From: Gemmatimonadota bacterium
Lineage (GTDB): Bacteria > Gemmatimonadota > Gemmatimonadetes > Gemmatimonadales > GWC2-71-9
Assembly: GCA_016713435.1 (NCBI GenBank)
Contig: JADJPD010000003.1
Coordinates: 62,001-126,000, forward strand
DNA length: 64,000 bases
Direction: 5' to 3'
The notes under the pieces were generated by a model. That model saw only the letters and a program-made list of their open reading frames with translations, had not been told where the DNA came from and ran no database searches. Below are positions 42,578-55,391 of the stretch, piece after piece (the first letter of the stretch is position 1; each line of letters starts with the position of its first letter). The position numbers and the translations under genes are program-made.

Positions 42578-44152
42578 ATGACCCCTGCCCCTTCCGCCGT
42601 CCCGCTGGCGCGCCGCTCGGGACTGCCGAGCTTGCGCGCCGCCTTCGAGCACGCCGCCCGCCCCCTGCAGGATGGGGAGCCGGTGGGTGACGACGTGCTG
42701 GAATCGCTGTGGCGGATTGCGCGCGCCATCGGGGAGGACGAGGCTGCCGTGGCCCGGCCCGAGCTGCAGGCGGCCGTGGCCGCCGTGCTCACCGCCGGCG
42801 GCGAGCAGGTGGCCGGGAGCTGCGCCGCCCTCCTGGCCCTGCTCGACCGGGTGACCGCGAGCACCCCCGCCGAGCTGATCCTGGTGGTGGAGGACGAGGC
42901 GCTCTCCGCGCGCTCCCTCGAGGTGATGCTTGCGGCCCCCGGCCGCCGGATCGTGCTGGCGGACACCGTGGCCGCGGCCCGCGCCGCGCTCGCCCGCGAG
43001 GTGCCCAGCCTGGTGGTGCTCGACCTCATCCTCCCCGACGGCGACGGCCGGAGCCTGCTGCTCGAGCTGCGGTCCGACCCGCGCACCGCCGCCGTCCCCG
43101 TGGTGGTGCTCACCGCGCGGCTCGGCGCCACCGTCCGCGCGGAGTGCTACGCCCTGGGGGCCGACGGGTACTTCGAGAAGCCGGTGGAACCGGAGAGCTT
43201 CGCGGTGGCGGTCTCGAGCCGGCTGGAACGGCACGCCCGCCTGGCCCAGCTGGCCCGGCGCGACCCCGTCACCGGGCTTCCCAACCGCGCCGCCTTCCTC
43301 GAGACCTGGCATCACTTCGCGGGCCTGCAGCCGGCGGAGACGCCGTGCGCCCTGGCCGTCATGGACCTGGACCACTTCCGCTGGGTGGGGGAGCGCTGGG
43401 GCCGGCAGTTCGCGGACGCGGTGATGCGGCGGACCGGTGTCCGGATCAGCATGGCGCTCCGCAGCGCCGCCTGCCTGGCGCGCTGGGACGGGGCGGAGTT
43501 CATCGCGATGTTCCGGGGCAAGCGGGCGGAGGAGGCGCGGGCCCTGGTGGAGCAGGCGCTGGTGGCGCTCCGGCGGGTGGACTTCCGCGCCGGCGAGGCC
43601 GAGCCGCTGCTCCTCACCTTCTCCGCCGGGGTCAGCGAGCTCGGCAACGGCATCACCATGGACGATGCGCTGGCCGAGGCCGACCGGCTGCGGCACCTGG
43701 CCAAGGAAAGCGGGCGGAACCAGGTCCTGTCGGGCGCCCCGCGGGAGGCGGTGCCGGCCCGCCGCATCCTCTTCGCCGAGGACGACCCGGACGTGGTGCG
43801 GATGGTGACGCGCCACCTCCGCGCCGAGGGCTTCGAGGTGGTGCACTGCCCCGACGGACGCCAGGCCCTCGAGCTGGCGCCGGGCTGCGGGGCCTCGCTC
43901 CTCATCTCCGACATCGAGATGCCGGAGCTCGACGGGCTCGGCCTGCTGCAGGGGATCCGGGCGCACCCGATGCTCCGGCACCTGCCGGTCATGATGCTCA
44001 CCGCCATGGGCGACGACCAGCACATCGTGCGCGCCTTCGAGCTCGGCGCCGACGACTACGTCATCAAGCCCTTCTCGGTGCGCGAGGTGGCGGCGCGGGC
44101 GCGGCGGCTGCTCCGCCGCCCGTCGCTCGCGGCCCTGCCGCTGGCCTTCTGA
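42578..44152 (+). CDS. REC-GGDEF-like-REC response regulator with degenerate GGDEF
   Basis: 524 residues. A helical N-terminal region (about 1-100) could be an HPt-like domain. The first REC domain runs about 105-220 (LILVVEDEALSARSLEVMLA, VVLDLILPDGDG, GYFEKPVEP). The GGDEF-like domain (about 225-385) begins with the usual DPVTGLPNRAAF, but its signature reads RWDGAEFIAMF, i.e. DGAEF in place of GGDEF, so diguanylate cyclase activity is unlikely. The second REC (about 390-515) has ILFAEDDPDVV, ISDIEMPELDG and YVIKPFSV, both phosphorylation sites intact. The GGDEF-like part may serve dimerisation or GTP/c-di-GMP binding. A sensor partner is not adjacent. Confidence 0.85.
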   Translation: MTPAPSAVPLARRSGLPSLRAAFEHAARPLQDGEPVGDDVLESLWRIARAIGEDEAAVARPELQAAVAAVLTAGGEQVAGSCAALLALLDRVTASTPAELILVVEDEALSARSLEVMLAAPGRRIVLADTVAAARAALAREVPSLVVLDLILPDGDGRSLLLELRSDPRTAAVPVVVLTARLGATVRAECYALGADGYFEKPVEPESFAVAVSSRLERHARLAQLARRDPVTGLPNRAAFLETWHHFAGLQPAETPCALAVMDLDHFRWVGERWGRQFADAVMRRTGVRISMALRSAACLARWDGAEFIAMFRGKRAEEARALVEQALVALRRVDFRAGEAEPLLLTFSAGVSELGNGITMDDALAEADRLRHLAKESGRNQVLSGAPREAVPARRILFAEDDPDVVRMVTRHLRAEGFEVVHCPDGRQALELAPGCGASLLISDIEMPELDGLGLLQGIRAHPMLRHLPVMMLTAMGDDQHIVRAFELGADDYVIKPFSVREVAARARRLLRRPSLAALPLAF

Positions 44153-44190
44153 CCCCTTCCCTGCCCCGGCCCGCCCGGTAGGTTGGGGGC

Positions 44191-45534
44191 ATGACTGCCC
44201 CCTCCGCCGGCTACCGCCGGACCCTCGGCCTCTTCTCCGGGACGATGGCCGTGGTTGGCGGCATCATCGGCTCCGGCATCTTCATCAATCCCGCCATCGT
44301 CGCCAAGCGCGTGGGCTCCGCCAGCCTCACGCTCGGCGTGTGGGTGCTGGGCGGGGTGGTGGCGCTGATCGGCGCCTTCTGCTTCGGCGAGCTGAGCCAG
44401 CGGCGGCCGCGCGCGGGCGGCAGCTACGTGTACATCCGCGAGGCGCTCGGCGAGCTGCCCGCGTTCCTGTACGGGTGGGCGCTGCTGCTGGTGATGGCCA
44501 CGGGCGCCATCGCGGCGGTGGCCTACACCTTTGCGAGCTACTTCACCCGGCTGGCGGGGCTCGATGCCGCGCTCATCACGCCGATCGCCGCGGTGGCCAT
44601 CCTGCTCTGCTCGGCGGTGAACTACGTCGGTGTCTCGCCCGGCGCCATCACCACCAACGTGTTCACCGTGCTCAAGCTGGCGGCGCTCGGCTTCCTCATC
44701 CTGGTGGGGCTCGCCGGCAGCGGCGCCACGCCCGCGCCCGAGGCCGCCGCCATGGCGACGGGCCCCGAAGGTGGCGTGTTCCTGGCGGTGGCGGCGGCGC
44801 TGGTGCCGGTGCTCTTTGCCTACGGCGGCTGGCAGCAGACCAACTTCATCGCTGAAGAGATCGTGGAGCCGGAGAAGAACCTGCCGCGCGCGCTGGTGCT
44901 CGGCGTGGTGATCGTGGTGGCGGTGTACCTGCTGGCCAACGTGACGTACCTCCGCGCCCTCGGGCCCACGGGCCTCGCGGCCAGCACCGCCCCCGCCGCC
45001 GACGCCCTCCGCGCCCGTGTGGGCGAGTGGGGCGCGACGCTGATCGGCATGGGCATCGCGGCGAGCACGTTCGGGTTCCTCAACCTGGTCATCCTGGTGT
45101 CGCCCCGGGTGTACCAGACGGTGGCGGCGGATGGGCTCTTCTTCCCGGCGTTTGCGCGGATCCACCCGCGCTGGCGCACGCCCACGGTGGCCATCCTCTT
45201 CCAGGGGGCGTGGGCGGTGGTGCTCCTCTACACGGGGAAGTACGGCGAGCTCCTCGACTACGTGGTGTTCTGCGACTGGATCTTCTTCGGGCTCGCGGTG
45301 GTGGCGCTGCTGGTGCTCCGCGGCAAGGACCGCGCCGCGGGCGTGGCGGACCCGCCGGGCGCGTTCCGGGTGCCGGGGTACCCGCTGACGCCGCTCATCT
45401 TCATCGCGGCCGCGCTGTACGTGGTGTGGGGGTCCGTCCGCTCCAATCCGGCGAACGCGCTCCGCGGGATCGGGATCCTGGCGCTCGGCGTGCCGGTCTT
45501 CCTGTACTGGCGACGGCGCCGCGTCACGGCCTGA
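44191..45534 (+). CDS. APC-family amino-acid permease
   Basis: 447 residues, 12 predicted membrane helices. The first helix carries GGIIGSGIFINPAIVAKRVG, the unwound GSGIF substrate motif of APC transporters. ELSQRRPRAGGSYVYIREAL follows helix 2, and PVLFAYGGWQQTNFIAEEI the helix-6 motif. Closest in style to the LAT/YfnA-like exchangers for neutral or cationic amino acids. It is 38 bases after the response regulator but probably independent. A strong bidirectional terminator follows 20 bases after the stop. Confidence 0.9.
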   Translation: MTAPSAGYRRTLGLFSGTMAVVGGIIGSGIFINPAIVAKRVGSASLTLGVWVLGGVVALIGAFCFGELSQRRPRAGGSYVYIREALGELPAFLYGWALLLVMATGAIAAVAYTFASYFTRLAGLDAALITPIAAVAILLCSAVNYVGVSPGAITTNVFTVLKLAALGFLILVGLAGSGATPAPEAAAMATGPEGGVFLAVAAALVPVLFAYGGWQQTNFIAEEIVEPEKNLPRALVLGVVIVVAVYLLANVTYLRALGPTGLAASTAPAADALRARVGEWGATLIGMGIAASTFGFLNLVILVSPRVYQTVAADGLFFPAFARIHPRWRTPTVAILFQGAWAVVLLYTGKYGELLDYVVFCDWIFFGLAVVALLVLRGKDRAAGVADPPGAFRVPGYPLTPLIFIAAALYVVWGSVRSNPANALRGIGILALGVPVFLYWRRRRVTA

Positions 45535-45553
45535 CGCCGGGGCGCGCATGCGA

Positions 45554-45588
45554 ACGGGGCGGGATGCCGGCCAGGCATCCCGCCCCGT
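45554..45588 (+). terminator. Bidirectional terminator between convergent genes
   Basis: ACGGGGCGGGATGCC and GGCATCCCGCCCCGT form a perfect 15-bp stem around GGCCA, midway between the permease stop (45534) and the stop of the minus-strand DUF4097 gene (45608). Confidence 0.75.
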
Positions 45589-45607
45589 CTGCGTTGCAGG
45601 TCCGCGG

Positions 45608-46378
45608 TCAGCTCGCCTGACGGATGCGGATGCCGCCGTTGACGGTGGAGAGCTCGAGCTTGCGGCCGCCGTCGCCGATGCGGCCCTCGATGCTGCGGCG
45701 GTTGAGCCGGCCGCGGGTGGTGATGGTGAAGTCGCTGTCGATGGTGCCGTTCACCGTGCTGGCCTCGAGGTCGGCGCCGAGGCCGGCGGGGAGCGCCACC
45801 TCGATGGAGCCGTTGACGGTGGTGAACTCGAGGTCGCCGTTCCAGTCGCCGCGGCCGAGGCGCGCGGTGATGGAGCCGTTGACGGTGTTGGCCTCAGCCC
45901 AGCCGGTGGTGGAGAGCTCGATGTCGCCGTTGACGGTGCCGACATCCACCTCACCCTTGAGGTTTTCGGCGGTGATGTCGCCGTTGACGGTGTTGCCCTC
46001 GAACCGGACGCCGGCCGGCACCTGCACCTCGAAGGCCACCTCGACGTCGTTGTCCCGCGTCTCGTTGTTGCCGCGGCCATCGGCGCGGCACTCGTTGGGC
46101 CGGCCGCTGCGGCGCGACGGATAGACGGCGCAGATGGTGACCCCGCCCGCGTGCTCCACCACCTTGATCTCCACCTCGTCCGGGTCGGAGCGGCGGGCCC
46201 GCTTGGTGGCGGTGACGAGCGCGGTGGTGCCGCTCGCGGGCACCGCGCGGACCGAGCCGTTGATACCGCGGATCTCGAGGGACTTGCCGCTGGCGAGGGC
46301 GCCGGACCACTTGAAGTCCTGGGCGGCGAGCGGAGCCGCGACGGCGGCGAGGGTGACGAGGAGGAGCGTGGTCTTCAT
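45608..46378 (-). CDS. Exported DUF4097-family beta-repeat protein
   Basis: 256 residues from ATG at 46378, with a signal peptide ending APLAAQ. The mature protein is built of short beta repeats around the motif TVNGDI/TVNGSI (about residues 128, 149, 166, 188, 209, 246), as in DUF4097 putative adhesins that fold into a right-handed beta-helix. ICAVYPSRRSGRPNECRADG has a Cys pair that may form a disulfide. Last gene of the sigma/anti-sigma operon, so probably an envelope-stress output. Function unknown. Confidence 0.8.
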   Translation of the reverse strand: MKTTLLLVTLAAVAAPLAAQDFKWSGALASGKSLEIRGINGSVRAVPASGTTALVTATKRARRSDPDEVEIKVVEHAGGVTICAVYPSRRSGRPNECRADGRGNNETRDNDVEVAFEVQVPAGVRFEGNTVNGDITAENLKGEVDVGTVNGDIELSTTGWAEANTVNGSITARLGRGDWNGDLEFTTVNGSIEVALPAGLGADLEASTVNGTIDSDFTITTRGRLNRRSIEGRIGDGGRKLELSTVNGGIRIRQAS

Positions 46379-46404
46379 GGTCGTGGTCTCGGGGTCGGGG
46401 GAGA

Positions 46405-47262
46405 TCAGTCGCGGCGGCGGGCCGGGAGCGCGGTGCCCTTGCGGAGCTCGATGCGGCCGTCGAACGACTCGAGCTCGAGCCGCGCGCTGCCGCGGCCCAG
46501 CGTGAACGTCAGCTTGCGCCGGTCGCCGAGGCCGCCCCGCAGCGCCACCTCGAAGTCCGACTCGAAGTCGCCTTCCCAGGTGGCGATGGAGACGTCGGCA
46601 TCGATGGCGGGCGTCATCACGAGGAGGTTGCCGTCGTGGCTCGTCAGGTGATAGCGGCCGCCGGCGTTGATGGGACCGGCGAAGCGGACGCTGCCATCCA
46701 CGGTGCTGGCGCTCAGGTTGTCGGAGTTCACCTGTTCCAGGGTGATGTCGCCGTCCACGGTGTTGATGTCGAGGTCGCCGGTGAGGTGGCGGACCGACAC
46801 GGCGCCGTCCACGGTGCTGAGCGCCACCTTGCCGCTGGCGTCCTCGAGGCGGAGGTCGCCCTCCACGGTGGTGAGGGAGATGTTGCCGCTGCCGCCGCGG
46901 AGCGTGATGCTGCCGTCCACCGAGCTGGCCGAGACCGGGGCGCGGGTGCCGGTGACGCTGATGTCGCCGGAGCGCGCGTTGAGCTGCAGGGCCAGCTCGG
47001 CCGGGACGGTGAGGGTCCACTCCACCTCTTTCGGCCCGCCGCGGCCCGCGGCGCGGAGCCGGAGCGTGGTGCGCCCCTCGTCCACGTCGATGCGGGTGTC
47101 GTCGTCGTGCTCGGCCTGGACCCGGATCTCCTTGCGGTTCCAGGTGGTCACGGTGATCCCGCCGTCGAAGCTGCTCAGCTCGAGCCGGGTGGCGCCGCGC
47201 AAGGCGAAGGTGGTGTCGGTGCCCTGCGGCAGGGCGGCGACCATCAGGAGCAGGGAAAGCAT
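46405..47262 (-). CDS. DUF4097-family beta-repeat protein
   Basis: 285 residues. A short hydrophobic N-terminus (MLSLLLMVAALPQG) may be a signal peptide. The core is again a ladder of strands with a repeated SSVDGSI/TTVEGDL/STVDGAV/NTVDGDI/STVDGSV motif (about residues 111-190), a DUF4097 beta-helix. It differs from the downstream paralogue by its Asp in the turn (VDG versus VNG). It lies 26 bases upstream of that gene and 13 bases after the anti-sigma gene, in one operon. Confidence 0.8.
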   Translation of the reverse strand: MLSLLLMVAALPQGTDTTFALRGATRLELSSFDGGITVTTWNRKEIRVQAEHDDDTRIDVDEGRTTLRLRAAGRGGPKEVEWTLTVPAELALQLNARSGDISVTGTRAPVSASSVDGSITLRGGSGNISLTTVEGDLRLEDASGKVALSTVDGAVSVRHLTGDLDINTVDGDITLEQVNSDNLSASTVDGSVRFAGPINAGGRYHLTSHDGNLLVMTPAIDADVSIATWEGDFESDFEVALRGGLGDRRKLTFTLGRGSARLELESFDGRIELRKGTALPARRRD

Positions 47263-47275
47263 CGGGGCCTCGGGT

Positions 47276-47926
47276 TCAGCTCACCGCGCGGGTGAGCGCG
47301 GCGGCGTGGCGCAGCAGCTCCAGCTTGCGGAGCCGGGTCTGGGCCAGGTGACTGTGGAGATAGGGATCGGTGGAATCGGCGGCCAGCGCCTGCTCCGCCT
47401 CGGCGATGGCGCGATCGATGATGGCGAGCTTCTGCGCGATGACCCGCACGGTGGCGGTGTCGAGGCTGCCGCCGCGCTGGGCCAGCGCCCGCTCCAGCTC
47501 CTGCACGGCGCCCGCATAGCCGAGCGGCGCATGCTCCCCCGCGGGACGCACCGCGTCCGCGGACGGGTGCACGGCCACCGGCGCGGGTCCGGTGCCGGGA
47601 GGGACCGGGCGCGCCAGCCAGAGCGCGGCCCCGCCCGAGAGCAGCGTCAGGAACAGCGACGCCGCCAGCAGCTGGGGCAGCGAGAAGGACACCCGGCGCG
47701 GCTGGCGCGGCGCCGCGCCGATGGCCGCCGCCACGCCGGGCCAGAGGTCCTGCCTCGGCGCCCGGTCTTCCAGCGCCTGGGCCCGCTGCAGCACGCGGCG
47801 GAGGTCCTGCGTCAGGGCGCGGCACTCGGCGCAGTGCGCCAGGTGCACCTCGACCAGCGTGACCTGGCCCGGCTCGAGCGTCCCGTCCACGTACTCGGAG
47901 AACAAGGCTTCCGGCGGATGCGGCAT
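47276..47926 (-). CDS. Zinc-finger anti-sigma factor
   Basis: 216 residues from ATG at 47926. EVHLAHCAECRAL at about 27-39 is the H-x3-C-x2-C motif of the ZAS anti-sigma domain; one transmembrane helix follows at about 84-105 (LPQLLAASLFLTLLSGGAAL), then a periplasmic region with helices up to the C-terminus. It would hold the ECF sigma factor at the membrane until a periplasmic signal releases it. Starts 8 bases after the sigma gene. Confidence 0.88.
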   Translation of the reverse strand: MPHPPEALFSEYVDGTLEPGQVTLVEVHLAHCAECRALTQDLRRVLQRAQALEDRAPRQDLWPGVAAAIGAAPRQPRRVSFSLPQLLAASLFLTLLSGGAALWLARPVPPGTGPAPVAVHPSADAVRPAGEHAPLGYAGAVQELERALAQRGGSLDTATVRVIAQKLAIIDRAIAEAEQALAADSTDPYLHSHLAQTRLRKLELLRHAAALTRAVS

Positions 47927-47934
47927 GGCGTCCC

Positions 47935-48504
47935 TCACCCGAGCGCCCGGCGCAGCTGCATCCGGGCATAGTGTAGCTGTGACTTGCTGGTCCCCACGCT
48001 CACGCCGAGCAGGCCGGCGATCTCCTCGTGCCGGTACCCCTCGACATCGTGCAGCACGAACACCCGGCGCGCCCCCGGCGGCAGCGCGGCGATGGCGCCC
48101 TCGAAGTCGAGGCCCTGCGCCGGCGACACCGGCCGGGCGGGGAAGCTCGCCGACTCCTCGTCCGGCTCGGGGAGGAAGCGTTCCCGGAAGCGGCTCCGCG
48201 CGGTGCGATGGTTGAGCGCCACGTTCACCGCGATCCGGTGCAGCCAGGTCCCGAAGCTCGCCTCGCCGCGGAAGGTGTCCAGCTTGCGCCACGCCCGGAT
48301 GAGCACCTCCTGCGTCACTTCTTCCGCATCGTCGTCCAGCATGCGGCGGACGAGGGTGTGGACCCGGTTCACGTGCCGGCGGTAGAGCCGCTCGAACGCC
48401 TGCGCATCCCCGCTCTGGGCGAGGGCGGCATCCACGGCGTCGGCGTCGGCGGCGACGGAGTCGAAGGTCCGCAGGGGGTGGGTCCCGGTCGAAGTGGGTG
48501 TCAT
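47935..48504 (-). CDS. ECF RNA polymerase sigma factor
   Basis: 189 residues from ATG at 48504. Region 2: AFERLYRRHVNRVHTLVRRM and EEVTQEVLIRAWRKLDTFRG; region 4: ALPPGARRVFVLHDVEGYRH and EEIAGLLGVSVGTSKSQLHY. RpoE-like class paired with a ZAS anti-sigma. It probably drives its own operon, which continues into two DUF4097 genes. An upstream ATG at 48549 exists but adds residues with no similarity. The 205-base spacer to the divergent H-NOX-like gene should contain its promoter. Confidence 0.92.
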   Translation of the reverse strand: MTPTSTGTHPLRTFDSVAADADAVDAALAQSGDAQAFERLYRRHVNRVHTLVRRMLDDDAEEVTQEVLIRAWRKLDTFRGEASFGTWLHRIAVNVALNHRTARSRFRERFLPEPDEESASFPARPVSPAQGLDFEGAIAALPPGARRVFVLHDVEGYRHEEIAGLLGVSVGTSKSQLHYARMQLRRALG

Positions 48505-48709
48505 GCACGCTCTTGGACAGCGTGCGGCTCCTCCCAGTTGGAACGGCAATTTCGCACGGCGGTTTCAGGCTGCACCGCCCGCCGTGTAAGCTGTTCTCCG
48601 ACAACCCCTTGACCGCCTCCCGGCCTCAAGCGGAGCCAGGGGCTGACCGATACTCGGGGGGCAAGCTCCGGCCACGAGGGCGGGGGCGGTCCGTTGTCCG
48701 GGGGCGTCC

Positions 48710-49041
48710 ATGTACGGGATGGTCAACAAGGCCATGGAGGAGATGGTCGTGGCCCGGTACGGGGAAGCGACGTGGGAACGGATCCGGGAGGTGGCGGGGG
48801 TCGAGGTTGAGGTGGGGGGGGGCTGGGCGGTGCTCGCGGGGGTGGGGGCGCGCCCTGGTTCCTGCCAACTTCCGGTGCTGCTCTTCCGTCCGGCCGCCCA
48901 ACTTCCGCGCACCGGCCGCCTGGAGGGCCTGATGGTGGGCCTCGGCGCGCGCTTCGGCACGCCGGTGCGGGTGCGGCAGCTGGTGGCGAAGGGGGCCAGC
49001 GCGGATCACGACGAGTTCCACGTCGAGTGGGCCCCCGCGGC

Positions 49042-49045
<4 letters not shown>
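48710..49045 (+). CDS. H-NOX (heme NO-binding)-like protein, internally shortened
   Basis: 111 residues. The start MYGMVNKAMEEMVVARYGEA, then TWERIREVAGVEVE, matches the first helices of H-NOX/HNOB proteins, and the end RLEGLMVGLGARFGTPVRVR, then DHDEFHVEW, matches their C-terminal subdomain. The middle of a normal 180-residue domain, including the heme-ligating His helix, is missing: about 35 residues of unrelated sequence (with an 8-G run at about 48811) replace roughly 100. So the protein as written cannot bind heme normally; a deletion or assembly fault are both possible. It is coupled by GTGA to an HNOBA-domain kinase, the usual H-NOX partner. Confidence 0.65.
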
Positions 49046-51478
<2,433 letters not shown>

Positions 51479-51504
<26 letters not shown>

Positions 51505-54500
51505 CGAAGCCGCGCGGCTGGCCGCGCTCCGCCCCGCCGCAGACGAGCGGCTGGCGGCCGCGCGGGCGGCCCTCGATGCGCTGCCGATCATCGCCTTCGA
51601 GCGGGACGAGCGGGGGGCGTGCACCTTCGTGAACGCCGAGTGGCGGCGGGTCACCGGCATGACGCTCGCGGACGCGCTCGGCACGGGCTGGCTCCAGGGC
51701 ATCCACCCCGACGACCGCGCGCGCCTGACCCGGGAGTGGGATGCGGCCGTGGCGCGGGGCGAGACGCTCGCCAGCACCTACCGGTACCAGCGTCCCGACG
51801 GGAGCACCACCTGGGTGGAAGGCCAGGCCTGCCCCCGCCGCGACGCGGCGGGCCGCCTGCTCGGCTACCTCGGCACGGCGGTGGACGTGGGCCTGCGTCG
51901 CCAGTCGGAGGCGGCGCTTCGGGTCAGCGAGGCGCGCCTGGCCCACGCCCTCGAGGCCACCGAGGACGGCCTGTGGGACTGGGACATCACCACCGGGGCC
52001 GCCTACTTCAGCCGGCGCTGGTGCGAGATGCTGGGCTATGAACAGGGCCAGGTGAAGCCGACGGTGTCCGCCTGGGAGGAACTGGTCCATCCGGAGGACC
52101 TGCCGACGGCGAAGGCCGCCCTCGAGGCCCACTTCGCCGACCAGGCCGTTCCGTACCAGGTGGAGATCCGCCTGCGCCGCCGCGATGCGAGCTGGTCCTG
52201 GGTGCTGGCCCGCGGCAAGGTGGTGGAGTGGACCCGGGAGGGCCGGCCCGCGCGCATGGTGGGAACCCACGTGGACATCACGCGCGAGCGGCAGCAGGCG
52301 TCGGTGCTGGAGGCGTCGCACGCCAAGCTGCAGGGCCTGTTCGAGGTCTCGCCGCTGGCGCTGGCCCTCGCGGACCTGGACGGGACCATCGTCGAGGCCA
52401 ATCCGGCCGCGCACCAGATCACCGGCTACGCACCGGGGACGCTGCGCGGGCGGCGGCTCGGTGAGCTGGTGACGGCCGAGTCGGCGCCCGCGCTGTGGGC
52501 CCGCGTGCGCGCGCTGGACGCCGCCCCCGGCGGCGGTGAGGTGGAGTTCGAGCTGGTGCGCGCGGACGGCCAGTGCCTGCCGGTGCGCGCGCAGTTCGCG
52601 CGGGTCGTGGACGAGGACGGGCGCGCGCGGACCTGGATCGTGGCGCAGGACCTGCGCGCCTCCCGCCAGGCCGAGGCCGCGCTGCGCGAGAGCGAGGCCC
52701 GGTTCCGGCGCATGGCCGACCAGGCGCCCGCCCTGATCTGGATGACGGACGAGGCGGGCCGCTGCACCTACGTCAACGCGGGGTGGGAGCGGTTCACCGG
52801 CACCGCCCCGAGACGGCCCTCGGCGACGGCTGGAGCGCCCATATCCACCCCGATGACCGCGCGGCCGCGGTGGCGGCGATCCAGGATGCGGTGCGATCGG
52901 GGACGGCCCTCAAGGTCGAGTACCGCGTCCGGCGGCGGGACGGGACGTGGCGCTGGGTCCAGAGCAGCGCCACCGCGCGAATGGAGCCGGCGGGCACTCC
53001 GCTGGGCTACGTGGGGCTGACGATCGACGTCACCGACGCCCGCGAGGCCCATCGGCTGCTCGCGGAGGAGCATGCGCGGTTCGGGACCGTCATCCGCAAT
53101 GCGCCCATCGCCATCGCCATGCTCGATACAGAGATGCGCTACCTGGCAACCAGCCGGAAGTGGTGCGCCGACATCCATCTCGACGGGCAGGACCTGACCG
53201 GCCGCTCGCATTACGAGTTCTTCCCGTGGACGGGCGGGGATCGCCGCGCGCTGCACCAGCGGGTCCTCGCGGGCGAGCCGGCCAGCAGCGCCGAGGACAT
53301 CATCCCGCTCCCGGACGGCACCCGCTGCGTGGTGCGGTGGGCCATGGAGCCGTGGCGGCATGCGGACGGCTCGGTGGGCGGGATGATCATCGCGACGGAC
53401 CCCATCGACGACCTAGTGCGCGCCCGCCGGCAAGCGGAGGAGAGCGCGCGGCTCAAGGCCGAGTTCCTCGCCAGCATGAGCCACGAGATCCGGACCCCGA
53501 TGAACGGCGTCATCGGCATGACGGGCCTCCTGCTCGGCGGCCCGCTCACCCCGGAGCAGCGGGACACCGCGGAGACGATCCGTGCCTCGGCCGAATCGCT
53601 GCTGACGATCATCAACGACATCCTCGACTTCTCCAAGATCGAGGCCGGCAAGCTCCGCATCGAGCCGGTGCCCTTCGACCTCCGCCGCACGGTGGGCGAC
53701 GTGGCGGACCTGCTGGCGCCGAAGGCGTCGGAAAAGGGCCTCGAGCTGCTGGTGCGCTTCGGGCGCGGTGTCCCGGGCGGCGTGGTGGGCGACGCGGGCC
53801 GGCTGCGCCAGGTGCTCACCAACCTCGTCTCCAATGCCGTGAAGTTCACGGACAAGGGCCATGTGCTGCTGGACGTGAGCCTGGTTCCCTCGCCGCCCGG
53901 GCAGGCCGTGCTGCGCTTCGCCGTCACGGACACCGGCATCGGCATCACCCCGGAGCAGCAGGCGCGCCTGTTCCAGCCCTTCGTGCAGGCCGACAGCTCC
54001 ACCACGCGGCGCTTCGGCGGCACCGGGCTCGGGCTCGCGATCTCGCGCGAGCTGGTGGAGCTGATGGGCGGCAGCATCGGCCTCGAGAGCACGCCCACGC
54101 GCGGCAGCACCTTCCACTTCACCCTGACCCTGCCGCTGGCGGAGGCGCCCACGCCCGCCTCCGAGCCGGGCCTGCCCGCGGGCACCCGGCTCCTGATCGT
54201 GGACGACATGGCCCTCACCCGCGCCCTGCTCAGTGACCAGCTGCAGGCGCTCGGGGCCACCACCACCGAGGCGGCCGGGGGGGCGGAGGCACTCGCCGCC
54301 GTGCGTGAGGCGCACGCGGCCGGCCGGCCCTTCCATGGCATGCTCCTCGACCATCGCATGCCCGGCATGACCGGCGAGGAGCTGCTGCGCCAGTTGCGGA
54401 GCGACGCGACGTTCGTGACCCTGCCGGTGCTGCTGGTCAGCGCCGTCGCCAACCTGAGCAGCACCGACTGGGTGCGGGAGCTCGGCGTGTCCCGCGTGCT

Positions 54501-55380
54501 CCGCAAGCCCCCGCGCGCCGACGAGCTGGGCGCGGCGCTCCGGGCCGTGCTGCAGCCCGCCGGGGCGCGCCCGGTCCCGGCCAGCCCGGCCGTTGCCGTC
54601 CCCGCGGCGGCGGCTCCCGCGGCGGCGGCGTCCGCCGGCCTCCGCGTGCTGGTGGTGGACGACAACAGCGTGAACCAGAAGGTCGCCGCGCGGATGCTCA
54701 GCAAGCTCGGCTGCCACGTGGACGTGGCCGCCGACGGCGCCGAGGCGCTGGACCTGGTGCAGCGGGTGCCGTTCGCGGTGGTGTTCATGGACTGCATGAT
54801 GCCGGAGATGGACGGCTACGAGGCCACCGCCGCGATCCGCCGGCTGGCGGGCCCGGTGGCGCGCACGCCGATCGTGGCCATGACCGCCAACGCCATGCAG
54901 GGCGACCGCGAGAAATGCCTGGCATCCGGCATGGACGACTACCTCGCCAAGCCGGTCCAGCCCGAGCAGCTCGCGGCCATGCTGGCGCGCTGGGGCACCC
55001 CGGCCGCGCCGGAGCCCGCCCCGGGCCCGGCGGTGGACGATGCCGCCCTCGAGGCGCTGCGCGCGCTGCAGGAGCCGGACGGGCCGGACGTGGTGCAGGA
55101 GATGATCGAGCTCTTCCTCGGCGACCTGGCCGTCCGGCACGAGGCCATCACCGAGGCGCTGGCGGGCGGGCAGGCGGACCGGCTGCGGGCGGAGTCCCAC
55201 GCCCTCAAGAGCAGCGCCGCCTACATCGGCGCGCCGCGCCTCGCCGACGCGGCGAAGGCGCTGGAGGCGGTGGCCCGCGCGGCCGACCTGCCGGGGGCGC
55301 AGGTGGCCGCGGTGCGCCTGGCGCAGGAAGCGGAGGCCGCCCGGGTCGCGCTCACCAGTCGCCTGCCGGGCCAGGGCTGA
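51479..55380 (+). CDS. Multi-PAS hybrid histidine kinase, frameshifted
   Basis: About 1300 residues joined. GTG at 51479 overlaps the preceding kinase by 26 bases. Five PAS domains in series (for example FVNAEWRRVTGMTLADALGT, WEELVHPEDLP, VEANPAAHQITGYAPGTLRG) precede HisKA (ASMSHEIRTPMNGVIG), HATPase (NAVKFT, DTGIGI, GGTGLGLAISRE), two receivers (GMLLDHRMPGMTGEE and VFMDCMMPEMDGYEA) and HPt (ESHALKSSAAYIG). One frameshift at about 52810 in GCCCCGAGACGG: one extra G gives TGTAPETALGDGWSAHIHPD in register, so it is probably a sequence error. No membrane helices, hence a cytosolic sensor. Confidence 0.88.
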
Positions 55381-55391
55381 GGCCCGACGTC

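Noticed and set aside
48505..48709. ECF-type promoter (GGAAC then GTTTC) upstream of the H-NOX-like gene
   Set aside because: A GGAAC occurs at about 48540 but the spacing and -10 are not convincing on either strand.
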